Source of the DNA: Nyssa sinensis
Taxonomy: Eukaryota > Streptophyta > Magnoliopsida > Cornales > Nyssaceae
NCBI GenBank assembly: GCA_008638375.1
Contig: CM018050.1
Span: forward strand, 31,548,220-31,612,219
Length of the DNA: 64,000 nt
Reading direction: 5' to 3'
The first letter of the stretch is position 1, and every line of letters starts with the position of its first letter. The translations under genes were made by a program, and so were the position numbers. Positions 14,401-21,405 of this stretch are shown here, one piece after another. The notes under the pieces were generated by a model. It was not told the origin of the DNA. It was given only the letters and a program-made list of their open reading frames with translations, and made no database searches.

Positions 14401-17400
14401 GGGCACTCTGGGCCTACAAGACAACCAGGAGAACTCCAACATCGGAAACTCCCTTCTCCCTAGCCTACGGAACTGAGGCAGTAATCCCTGTTGAGGTCGG
14501 CATGCCGACCTTAAGGGCTGAGGCTTTCAACAAAGAGACCAATGACCAACAACTAGCAGAAAATTTGGATTTGCTCGAAGAAAGAAGAGAGCAGGCCGTA
14601 ATCAGAATGGAAGCATATCAGCGCAGGATGGTTAACCGCTCAAAAATTGGCCTCAAACCTACCAATTTCCAAGTTGGGGACCTCGTCCTAAGAAGGGTTT
14701 TCCAGAACACCAAGGACCCCACCATGGGGAAGTTATCACCGAACTGGGAAGGCCCCTACAGAATTATCAAAACAGTTAGACCGACCACTTATTGGTTGGA
14801 AAGCATGAATGGGAAACCTGTTCCCAGGCCTTGGAACATGGAACATTTGCGAAAATATTATCAATAAAGTACTTTCTTTTTATTTCAACATCTTTCGTGA
14901 AACATCTCAATGTACAGACCTCTCAGGTCTGGTCCATCTTAATGCACAGGCTCAGGTCTGGTCCATCTCAAATGCACAGACGATAAGTCTGGTCCATCTC
15001 AAATGCACAGACTATAAGTCTGGTCCATCTCAATGTACAGACCTCTCAGGTTTGGTCCATCTTAATGCACAGGCTCAGGTCTGGTCCATCTCAAATGTAC
15101 AGACCTCTCAGGTCTGGTCCATCTTAATGCACAGGCTCAGGTCTGGTCCATCTCAAATGCACAGACGATAAGTCTGGTCCATCTCAAATGCACAGACTAT
15201 AAGTCTGGTCCATCTCAATGTACAGACCTCTCAGGTCTGGTCCATCTTAATGCACAGGCTCAGGTCTGGTCCATCTCAAATGCACAGACGATAAGTCTGG
15301 TCCATCTCAAATGCACAGACTATAAGTCTGGTCCATCTCAATGTACAGACCTTTCAGGTCTGGTCCATCTCAAATGCACAGACTATAAGTCTGGTCCATC
15401 TCAATGTACAGACCTCTCAGGTCTGGTCCATTTCAATGTACAGACTTCAGGTCTGGTCCATCTTAATGCACAGACTATAAGTCTGGTCCATCTCAATGTA
15501 CAGACCATTCAGGTCTGGTCCATCTTAATGCACAGGCTCAGGTCTGGTCCATTTCAATGTACAGACTTCAGGTCTGGTCCATCTTAATGTACAGACTTCA
15601 GGTCTGGTACATTCCAATGCACAGACCTCAGGTCTGTTCCATCTTAATAAACAAAATCCCTAAGTCTGATCTATCTTGATATATGAGGATGATGTTCTAT
15701 TGCAAGAACACGAAACTAGGTGCCGGCAGTTATAAACAGGCGAGGATAACTCTAAGTGCTCAGTCACACTGACCATCAAAAAATCCTTACAAATACAAGT
15801 CGCTCAGTTCGGCAATCAAGCTCAGATTCCTGCTCTAAAAGATCAGAGTAACTGTCTTGTACCAGTTTCTACGACTGTTAATCAGAGATCAGATTGATTA
15901 ATTATTATTCAAGTCATCTTTCTTAAAAGAAAATCCATGATTCAAAAACCCCTCCAATACCAAGAGTTCGGCACAAGTTGGTTATTACTACACATTACTT
16001 CAGGATTGCCATAAGTTAGTTCTGGAGACAACCCATGGTCGGTAAAAACAATACTCTGGGTTCCGAGCAGGTTTACTTGTGTCATAATACAAGCCTCAAA
16101 GGCCGAAGTCCGTTCATACACAACAAAACATTGATACATATTTAGAACAGAACTCAAAGATTGCCAACAATCAGAGAAAGATAGAGACAAAAAACTGAAG
16201 AGAAGATATTTTCATTAATATTTGAGCTCGGTTACAAAAAGATGAAACAGGACTACAAAAGTTTTCCCTAAACAAAGGGGCTTGCAGATCCGTCGTCCTG
16301 ATCACCATCCTCGTCCTCGTCATCGTCGTCAATCCCAGACAGGTCAATGTCCGGGTACTTGGCAAGAAGCTTGGACTTGAAGTTGTCATAACCGAGCTGC
16401 GCAATAGTATCACCCATCTTCTCAAGCTCGGTCTTCAACCTGGCCTCGGTCTCAACCTTGGCCTCATCAACCTTCTGAACAAGTGAAGACTGAAGAGCAC
16501 TGTTCTCCTCCTTCAGTTTGGTCAGGTCCTGAAGAAGGGAGTCTCGTTCAGATCGCAAAGAATCCCTCTCAAGTTTAATAGAATCCCTTTCGGATTCCAT
16601 AATTGAGAAGCAATTCCTCGCCTCCTTCAGCTCGTCCTCGGCTGTGGTGGCTTGAGATTGAGCCGTACCAAGCTGAAGCCTGGCTTCATCCAGCTCCTCC
16701 TCCAACCTCTCCACGGCCTGGAGATCCACCGTGGCCTCCATTAAAGCAGCCAAGCTATGGAGGGTCTGCAAAAATAAGAAGACGTATCAGTAAAGAGGAA
16801 AAAGAAGAAGAGCACAAAAGCAGAAAGGTCGGTCGTTACCTTCAGATGAGCCTTCATGGCACCGGCCACAGTCTTCTCAGTACCCTTCCTGGTGCTGCAG
16901 GAAGGGATGTCAGTACAAGGGGCCTCAGCCCAGAAATCTTCAATGGCCTGATGGACGGCCTTGTATCCATCAGGCATGTCAGTACCCATCTTCGCCTTAC
17001 CCCTCTGTTGAGATTTTTGGGCCGAAGAGGGGACAGGCTGAAGAACCGTCGTACCCCTCTGAGGGGCAGAAGAGGGTTCCCCGATCACCACCCCCTTTTG
17101 AGGGGCAGAGGAGGGCTCCCTGATCACAACTCCCCGCAGAGGAGGTCGGGAAGAGGGAGAAGCAGAGGAGACCGCCCCCTTCTTGGGAAGCACAGATGGG
17201 GAAGGGTCGGTCGTCCTCGTCTTCTTCGAAGAAGACGCAGTGGGAGGGGGCTGGCTAGCCACCCTCTTCTTCTTTGACGACCCCCATTTGCCAGCGAGGG
17301 ATTTGAGGACGTCGTCAACAACACCCTTATCCTTGGGAGGCATTGTAGGGCCTGAATGAAGAATGGCTCGGTAATCCCGGTTTGAAGTCTGGAGGAGTCT

Positions 17401-19581
17401 CTTGTATTGGTCTTTCAAAACAGGGGTAAATTGCGGCCTCTTCTTGACGCTCTTGGCTACATAAAAGAGTTTTGAACAAAGGTCAGTCAGATACACAAAG
17501 GACAGGCACAAAGCAAAATTACAGAAGAAAAGGGTGTCTCACCCATAAACCCCGTGCTCCGGGGGAACGTGGAGAACTGGTCCTCAGGGTCGGTCACCTC
17601 CCATTTTCCACCAACAAAAAAGAACCGATCCTTCCAAAATTTATTGGAGGACGGCACGAAAGTCAAAGGCCGGAAGCCCTTGTCAAACGACATGTAGTAG
17701 AGGCCCTCCGCCTTCCTATATTTAAGATCCATTTTACTACGGATCAAGTCTAAGGAGACCTCAACACCATTCAGGCGACCTAGGGCCATAAACCCTAACA
17801 GGTGCCTCCAACTGTTCAGAAGCAGATCGGCCGGGCAGAGATTGAACCAACAGAAAAAATCCCTAAGCAGTCTAGGGAAAGGAAGGCGTAACCCCATCTC
17901 AAACCAAGCGGTATAAACACAAATTTCCCCATCCTGAACTTCCCAAGGGTAGTCGAAGTCATCAGGAGCCCTAAGGGTGACATTTGGAGGAATCTCATAC
18001 TTCTCCCTAATAACCTCCAACCAAGAGGATGTTACAGCACTCTCTACCTGAGAAGACCGACTCGAGACTTCACCCTCTCTATCCCTAGACTCCGAGAAGG
18101 CATCAACTATTCTAACTGAGGGACTAAAGTGAGTCTCCTCCGATTCAGTCCCCGAGGAAGTGCTACCCCTAATTAGGGTTTGTGACAAGGAAGGAGCTTC
18201 CGGAAGGCTCCCCGACCCATTACCAACATCAGAAGATGCCGAAGAAGTCGACATTTCAAAATAACCAAAAGGAGAAGAAGAGAAAGTGAAAAGATGAACG
18301 AAAACACTAAAACCGAACCTGAATCAAAGTAAGGGACTTCGGATGGATGGGATTCTTCACAAGGTAGCTTGATGGTTCGACAATGACGGATGTATATCTC
18401 GCTTTGCAAAATAGAAGATGGTAAAAAGAGTCGTACAAGGCTCTTTCCCCCTTTTATATACATTCAGAGAATAATGGCTACCCAGGCGAACCGCCACGAC
18501 AGTATCGCAACAATAATGATTTGAGAAACCCAAAAACCGGCTGCGCAATAAATGATGTACCAACGGACGTCTAGGAAAACGAGACGACAGAACGCGTGAC
18601 TTTTCGGGCACTCTTAAGACCTTAGTTATCCCCCGAGCTCCAACTAAGGCTTGGGGGGGGAGTAACTGATATACCACTATGTGACACACCAACCACTGCA
18701 TGACACGTGCAACTGCAAGATCGGTTCATGACCCATAATAGAGCTCAGGCACGGCCATATAACTTATGTTCGGTCGCCCAGCTCGGGCTCGGCCACATAA
18801 CTTGTGCTCGGTCGCTTAGTTCATGTTCGGCCTTATAATCTGTGTTCGGCCATTTAGTACATGCTCGGTCATACATCTCATCCTCAGTCAGTCAAGGGCA
18901 TAACCTACATGGGCCGAGCTCATAGTATCAAAGCAAGACATTTCTCCCATAAAGACTAACTTGTATAGATGCAAGCTTGCAATACAACACATCAATGATC
19001 AGACCTAATCATCGCTTCAGTAAGCACCAAGTAGGAAATAAGGAAGCTATCTCCAACAAGGAAACTGCCACACTAAGTTACCATATTCAACAAGGTAACT
19101 GATATCTCCAAGAGATCCAATCCCTATATTCATGGCTCCAAATCCTAATCAACTTAGGAGAGATATTGCCTATAAATTCAACCCTAAAGGTACGCTTTAT
19201 TTTCATGCTCATTACTTTGGCTTTCATTACGAGTCTTTCAATTCAATTTATTGACTTAAGCATCGGAGCGGCTACCGCCGGAGCCAACCCGGTGGTCCTC
19301 TGATCTCCTGTTTCGAGTGTTTCGCAGGGAGCCGAGCTTGGATCTCACGTGGGCCAAAAAGTGCAGCATCAATATATATGTTATGTAGAAGATATGCATG
19401 AATATATAAATATATATAAAGGAAAGTTAAACGGTGTAAGTACCCCAGCGGCTTTGATGAAGCTTTCAGCAATGCGGTTGAGGAGAGGGTGGCCAAGATC
19501 AAAGAGGCCACCCTTGTCGAGGCTCCGAAGCTCATCCAGAAGTGATCGAGTCTCCAAATTACTGCCCATTTGACTACTCAA
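8088..19581 (-). CDS. OEP16-2: OEP16-2-like outer plastid envelope channel, first three exons
   Basis: Three minus-strand exons fit in phase: 19581-19444 (46 codons from ATG), 8319-8268 and 8162-8088. The first encodes SLLDELRSLDKGGLFDLGHP and then a helix ending FIKAAG. The second continues IGAVQAVSREAYFTAVE. The third gives a loop with GGVPPEITGSKKHRFPDLK. This order matches OEP16-2 (seed-type OEP16, Tim17/Tim22/Tim23 superfamily), in which an enlarged loop exon follows the first membrane helix. The protein forms an amino-acid-selective pore in the outer plastid envelope. The remaining helices would lie in exons to the left and were not found in the window. Intron 1 contains the whole Tat-1 element; without it the intron would be about 211 bp. 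Splice sites are GGG|GTACTT, ACAACAG|ATC, GAAG|GTGGGT, AATCAG|GTG and AAAG|GTATAT. The start could also be the second Met, at codon 5. The family call is from memory of conserved strings and is quite firm. Confidence 0.75.
8351..8411. repeat. (GA)n microsatellite in OEP16 intron 1
   Basis: A run of GA dinucleotides with one AA interruption lies about 30 bp inside the intron, just upstream of exon 2 of the OEP16-like gene on the minus strand. Read in frame it produces a false Ser-Leu repeat protein. It is followed by a (TA)n tract in which Tat-1 inserted. Confidence 0.9.
8459..9163 (+). repeat. Tat-1 5' LTR
   Basis: Starts TGATATACC and ends GCAGCATCA, giving TG...CA termini. A TATA-box-like TATAAATT lies at 8963-8970, so transcription would start near 8995. 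The left half holds several degenerate copies of a CTCGGCCACATAACTTGTG-like unit (about 8533-8660). Compared with the 3' LTR there are three substitutions and no indels. Confidence 0.95.
9167..9185 (+). other. Tat-1 primer binding site
   Basis: TGGCGCCGTCTGTAGGAAC begins 3 bp after the LTR. Its first nine bases fit the 3' end of tRNA-Asp, after which it departs from the usual Asp-type site. The same TGGCGCCGTCTGT string recurs after every related LTR in the window (29931, 30332, and 25137-25152 on the minus strand), which confirms its role even though the exact priming tRNA is uncertain. Confidence 0.75.
9243..11525 (+). CDS. Tat-1 Gag-protease polyprotein
   Basis: This 760-codon frame starts at the first ATG after the primer binding site. 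The N-terminal 200 residues are Pro/Gln/Asn-rich and low in complexity. A retrotransposon gag core follows at about residues 225-345 (FTPYDGTGDPGDHLSHYQ, then TALKWFHHLP). A lysine-rich stretch (about 395-420) leads to an atypical zinc knuckle, CDFHKDRGHTTNTC (about 478-491), of C-H-H-C type. The aspartic protease follows with LVDTGCSTNVLF near residue 631; the DTG catalytic triplet is intact. Gag packages the RNA and protease would mature the polyprotein. The frame ends at a single UAG that is directly followed, in the same frame, by pol. No breaks are seen. Confidence 0.93.
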   Translation: MAPNLRPRNNTQNPHPQPTAGRGRGRVNNPAQEELIETRRQNQLLREQLLTMTRTLAMFTQNHETNPQNPPVVTQQQQPPAAAGVHIDPQPSSAAGRGIPAFVPEVHYRSTTRPPVPGASGVNYVPQGSPPQVVPVPPVPENQNNPPVAGQDQPTHIGPEALRPASQQPVLPRGSVRAEEVAESIDRTAIIRGAQYPEQDELARLLGRSATPSTNAVMAEERPKKFIVPKFTPYDGTGDPGDHLSHYQHTMALHGTSDAFLCRTFVTSLNGTALKWFHHLPPNSVSGFYELGRRFLDRFMTSRRLRKGPEFLLNIKQTREESLRGYMARFNAELTEVTDCSPGFLVAALAAGLAQGGFRDSLTKSPPADMAALMDRARKYINLEEARDTSRKVKEQAQKDDHKKDSQKKDTSSARKRVRSPEKRGAPRTSFNSGLREFNHFTPLNASPYNILKQVRSRENMRWPEPLKGDPSYRDQTKYCDFHKDRGHTTNTCKALKHEIEQLIRRGRLQEFVKQDGGQNPRDERPQQRKTDQRQEQKGGRNEPPRQNNQVIYVLHADSPATGTSNRSRKRYAREARSAPNIMQVANLEKRLKPLPEIQFTDHDLRGVHCPHSDALVISLKIANFDIRRVLVDTGCSTNVLFYDPFKHMKLDPSNIKPTSIIMTGFDGNTNTPLGRVDLATTAGEGDGQKTTIAEYMVIKAKSPYNVIIGRPWLHEMGAVTSTLHQCLKYVHNQTVYSIRGCQPTSRECHALALKAKAPK
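11523..11531 (+). promoter_or_regulatory. Predicted leaky stop, UAG-CAA-UUA, between gag-pro and pol
   Basis: The gag-pro stop codon TAG (11523-11525) is followed in frame by CAA TTA, which matches the CAR-YYA context that gives stop readthrough in tobamovirus replicase mRNA. Gag-pro and pol are in the same frame, and pol has no ATG close to this junction. Readthrough is therefore a simpler explanation than frameshifting or re-initiation. It would yield a Gag-Pol of roughly 1,870 residues at low ratio to Gag. Confidence 0.6.
11526..14867 (+). CDS. Tat-1 Pol: reverse transcriptase, two RNase H domains, integrase
   Basis: The frame continues straight from the gag-pro UAG for 1,113 residues. 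Reverse transcriptase has WRVCVDYTDLNKACPKDSFP (about residue 160) and the catalytic YIDD (about 264). The first RNase H lies around 380-500 (FYVSKALLDTEKRYPEIEKL). A second, archaeal-like RNase H begins LYADGSSTDRGAGAG (about 546) with DSQLVV and ADALA, which is diagnostic of the Tat lineage. Integrase has the zinc-binding GNHNGGRT and CDKCQRF (about 768-805) and a D-D-E core at GMDIIGPL, VSDNGTQF and GQAEVTNRT (about 835, 895, 930). There is no chromodomain. The frame ends just before the tandem array. All catalytic residues that I can identify are present. Pol would copy the RNA to cDNA and insert it in the nucleus. Confidence 0.95.
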   Translation, partial: QLLHARVCKDAIYPCCHEAEDCPSKIEEPLSPRGRDSRAKPIGEPIKVLVSPEDQGRYLQIGPDLTHAEQDELVKFLKKNLSVFAWETSDMEGIDPDLITYRLMVDPDHPPVRQKRRPLAPKRHQVINDEVQRLLNANMIREVSYPDWLANTVLVKKKNGKWRVCVDYTDLNKACPKDSFPLPRIDQLVDATAGHELMSFMDAYSGYNQIQMHPPDQEKTSFITERGLYCYKVMSFGLKNAGATYQRLVNKMFGSLIGSTMEVYIDDMLVKSLRKSSHLQHLAQTFDILRQYKMKLNPSKCTFGVTKGKFLGYIVSQRGIEADPTQIGALIGLKSPKARKDIQALNGRIAALSRFISKSTDRCLPFFKALKGNKSLQWTDECEKSFQELKRYLASPELLSKPIQGERLLLYLAVSENAVSSVLVRQDRSVQRPIFYVSKALLDTEKRYPEIEKLALALIVSARKLRPYFQAHPIEIPTAYPLKAVLRKPEVSGRLVKWSVELGEFDLSYIPRVSIKGQALADFVAEFTPALLGKAQVSDEVGTWKLYADGSSTDRGAGAGLVLHSPDGLTTERAISLGFRASNKEAEYEALILGMKLAQECEVQSLEVFSDSQLVVSQVQGEYAIKDERMLRYSELVNLLKHSFRAFSIQKIERGQNSRADALANMASHMKTGVESTIKFSHQPRPSTEEIQVAQVTEQPQNWMTPILQYLEEGLLPEDRNKAKRIRIKAARYLVLNGKLYRRSYTQPLLKCLAPEESQYVLAEIHEGICGNHNGGRTIAHRALTQGYYWPGMLKEAKEYTRKCDKCQRFAPYQHQPQHELIPITSPWPFAQWGMDIIGPLPKAKPNRRYLLVAVDYFSKWAEAEPLTRITEKEIKSFTWKNIVCRFGIPHVIVSDNGTQFTGKIFKKFCQDLNIKQHFSSPGHPQANGQAEVTNRTILDALKKRLEEAKGGWVEELPGALWAYKTTRRTPTSETPFSLAYGTEAVIPVEVGMPTLRAEAFNKETNDQQLAENLDLLEERREQAVIRMEAYQRRMVNRSKIGLKPTNFQVGDLVLRRVFQNTKDPTMGKLSPNWEGPYRIIKTVRPTTYWLESMNGKPVPRPWNMEHLRKYYQ
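14913..15660 (+). repeat. Palindromic tandem array in Tat-1 3' region
   Basis: About two dozen units of roughly 30 bp are built as AATGCACAGAC-spacer-GTCTGGTCCATCT. Each unit holds a short inverted repeat such as CAGACCT...AGGTCTG or CAGACT...AGTCTG, and the arms change together between variants. Longer blocks of about 160 bp repeat in the first half. Such hypervariable tandem 3' regions are known from Tat elements. Frames running through it (for example 14809-15171) are by-products of the repeat. Confidence 0.9.
15661..16267. other. Tat-1 spacer between tandem array and antisense gene
   Basis: This is non-coding as far as I can see. It would hold the 3' end of the antisense transcript, whose stop codon is at 16268-16270, as well as part of the sense 3' UTR. 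No repeat units are present after about 15660. Confidence 0.5.
16268..18254 (-). CDS. Tat-1 antisense additional ORF, three exons, 608 aa
   Basis: Minus-strand exons are 18254-17543, 17456-16840 and 16765-16268. The introns are 86 and 74 bp with GTGAGA...ATGTAG and GTAACG...TTGCAG ends, and the joined frame of 609 codons is open. Exon 1 carries a Ser/Glu-rich leader and a domain with WFEMGLRLPFPRLLRDFF and LLNSWRHLLGFMAL. This resembles the 'putative gypsy-type transposon' domain (Pfam PF04195, from memory) found in extra ORFs of Tat elements. Exon 2 is basic and Pro/Ser-rich with three repeats of GVVIxEPSSAPQ type (about 17060-17140). Exon 3 is a long coiled coil (SERDSIKLERDSLRSERDSL) followed by an acidic DDDDEDEDGD tail. 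Function is unknown. A decayed homologue is in Tat-2. It would need its own antisense promoter, near 18300-18460. Confidence 0.8.
18653..18662 (+). other. Tat-1 polypurine tract
   Basis: A run of eight G followed by AG ends 4 bp before the 3' LTR, the position where plus-strand DNA synthesis is primed. The related elements have the same layout (minus strand at 20931-20940; plus strand at 32215-32222), each followed by GTAAC or GTAGT and then the LTR. Confidence 0.85.
18667..19371 (+). repeat. Tat-1 3' LTR
   Basis: Matches 8459-9163 over 705 bp with three substitutions. Ends in GCAGCATCA and is followed by ATATATATG, the continuation of the OEP16 intron. Confidence 0.95.
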
Positions 19582-19694
19582 AAGTAAATCAAATTCCTTC
19601 TCTTCACAAAACCAAGAAGAAGAAAAAGATAGAATTTAGGAAGAAGGCGTGGTGTGGTGTGGTGTGATGAGAGGGAAGAAAAGAGAGAGGATTT

Positions 19695-19723
19695 AGACAC
19701 GTGTAAAGAGGACCTTACGTGTC
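19695..19723 (-). promoter_or_regulatory. ABRE/G-box pair upstream of the OEP16-like gene
   Basis: ACACGTGT (palindromic G-box, 19697-19704) and TACGTGTC (19716-19723) lie 115-142 bp upstream of the predicted ATG at 19581. Seed-type OEP16 genes are known to be induced by ABI3 and ABA signalling in maturing seeds. A close pair of ABRE-like sites therefore fits the family call. This is inference from motif and position only. Confidence 0.45.
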
Positions 19724-20051
19724 TAGTTGCAATGCGGACTTGGTGGCAGACTCTTAGGATCAAGACTGCCACGCAGCGTTTGCTAAATATACGAGGAAAT
19801 AATCTCGTCTCGTGCCACGCCACGCCACTCCACTGGAAAGTTTCAATCTAGTGCTGTCACGTTCACACCATGAATGTGTACACTAAATTTACAAAACAGT
19901 AAACGTCTCTGGCTTTACTTTCCCATAAAATTTTCAGTCGGTCCACGCACTACAAAAATAGTATCAGATTAATGAATTCTTGATACCATCACTCACTCAG
20001 TTCAGATGACCTCATTTGTACCATACTCCATTTTGCACTCTCATATTGTTT

Positions 20052-20220
20052 TGCTGCTTCTACAATTTCAGCACAGGCTCTTTCTGGTCTTCAGAGGGAG
20101 GCACTATGTTTGTCTTCTCTTCATGCTGTTGGATGGACTCAATTCAAGGGATTTACTTCAGTCACAGTGGAGACGGATTGTAGCAATTTGATCTTTAGGA
20201 AGGTTAGGCCGGACTGTGGT
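20052..20220 (+). pseudogene. RNase H-like fragment of a non-LTR retroelement
   Basis: One frame reads AQALSGLQREALCLSSLHAV, then GWTQ and SVTVETDCSNLIF. This resembles the RNase H (RVT_3) module at the end of plant LINE polyproteins, where an AEA..AL..AL segment precedes GW..V.VETD. The rest of the element is missing. It could instead be a chance similarity. Confidence 0.35.
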
Positions 20221-20319
20221 CATGATGCTAGTGCAAAAGCTTCAACAACTGCTATAAGCTCATGCTGTAATAATATTGTAGGGTCTTTTTAATAATGGAC
20301 CTCTCTTTCTCTCTCTCTC

Positions 20320-20321
<2 letters not shown>

Positions 20322-20352
<31 letters not shown>
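20322..20352. repeat. (TA)n microsatellite bordering Tat-2
   Basis: This TA dinucleotide run ends in ATCTC directly at the left end of Tat-2. Tat-1 also lies in a TA run. Confidence 0.9.
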
Positions 20353-20355
<3 letters not shown>

Positions 20356-20357
<2 letters not shown>

Positions 20358-20927
20358 ATGTTGCACTTTTTGATCAATGGGGGCTTCCGCTCTTCGTCCC
20401 CTATTAGAAACTTAAGAAGAGAGATCAGAGGGCTACCGAGTTGGCTTCGATGGTAGCCACTCCGATGATAAAGTCAAAAAAAATAAGAAAAAGACTGAAC
20501 TTGAAAGAAAATAATTGATTATAATTGAAACGCGTACCTTAGGGTTGTATTTATAGACCATGGATCCCATAAGTTGATTCGGATTAGGAGTCGTAAAGAT
20601 CAGGATCCAAAGATATCTGAAGATGGCAGTTTCCACATTTAACCCTAATCTCCGTGAAAATAAGGATCAAAATATATCCGAGAATAACAGTTTCCATGTC
20701 GCATTCTATTTCTTTGTTCTGAGGTCGGTAGGGTAGGCAATGCGGTGATAAGCTCGGTACTTCTTTAGACACATACTTCGCACTCGTTGCTCGAAAGGGA
20801 AGGTCCGTCCCCTTTTGATCGAAGAGCGTCTATCAAATTTGAATAGCTTTGTCACTTCCTGACTTGCATATAAAAGAGCTCAGACACGTGTTAAGTTTGG
20901 GTTGGGCTGTCGTTTTATGGTACATCA
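20356..20927 (-). repeat. Tat-2 3' LTR
   Basis: Plus-strand start TGATGTTGCAC and end TGGTACATCA are the reversed ends of the Tat family LTR. The polypurine tract (plus strand ACTCCCCCCA) follows directly at 20931-20940. On the minus strand, TATAAATACAACCCTAA-like sequence near 20560 is the probable promoter. Confidence 0.85.
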
Positions 20928-21405
20928 GTTACTCCCCCCACCGAGCCTTAGTTTTGTGGGACCCATACAAAACTGAGGTTAGGGTTTTTGAAGAGTCACG
21001 CGTATTCTCATTAATGCGCCGTTCCACATTCTGAGAAAACAACTGTTAATGGAGCAGTTATGGCGTAATCATTGCTTGCGTCACCGATTCGGTAATCGAG
21101 GTCATCATTATCCAACCGTCATATGGGATTTGGGGCATTAAATGACGCCCTTAGAGTTGTTATAAATAGTTCGTATCTTCCCTTTTGATTTCTTTACAAA
21201 ATCTACATTGTTTTGAAGTTTTGAGAGAGAGAAGAGATTTCAGTGCGATTTCTGGTATACTAGAGAACTTTATTCAACCTCTATTTTTTGATCGGCGAGT
21301 GGCAACATTCACTTCCTGCTCTGTTACTCCTTTTGTTAATCTTTCGCTCTTCTTCTTCATCTTCCTCTCTATATTTTCATTTCCATTTTACTATTTTTTA
21401 TTATA

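Larger units (their letters stand above)
8459..19371 (+). mobile_element. Tat-1: complete Ty3/gypsy Tat-lineage LTR retrotransposon
   Basis: A 10,913-bp element has 705-bp LTRs at 8459-9163 and 18667-19371, primer binding site, gag-pro, pol, a palindromic tandem array, an antisense spliced gene and a polypurine tract. The second RNase H domain between the first RNase H and integrase, the hypervariable tandem 3' region and the extra antisense ORF are marks of the Tat lineage. The LTRs differ at only three positions (near 8543, 8633 and 9140 in the left copy), about 0.4%, so insertion was recent. The flanks are both (TA)n, so a 5-bp ATATA target duplication is likely but cannot be proven. All coding parts look open, so it may be autonomous. 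It sits in intron 1 of the OEP16-like gene, in the opposite orientation to that gene. Confidence 0.95.

Noticed and set aside
14809..15171. Plus-strand frame through the Tat-1 tandem array
   Set aside because: A repeat unit read in frame. It overlaps the end of pol and the array, and has no independent start context.
14913..15660. CRISPR-like appearance of repeats and spacers
   Set aside because: This is a eukaryotic retrotransposon 3' region. The 'spacers' are themselves repeated variants and no cas genes are present.
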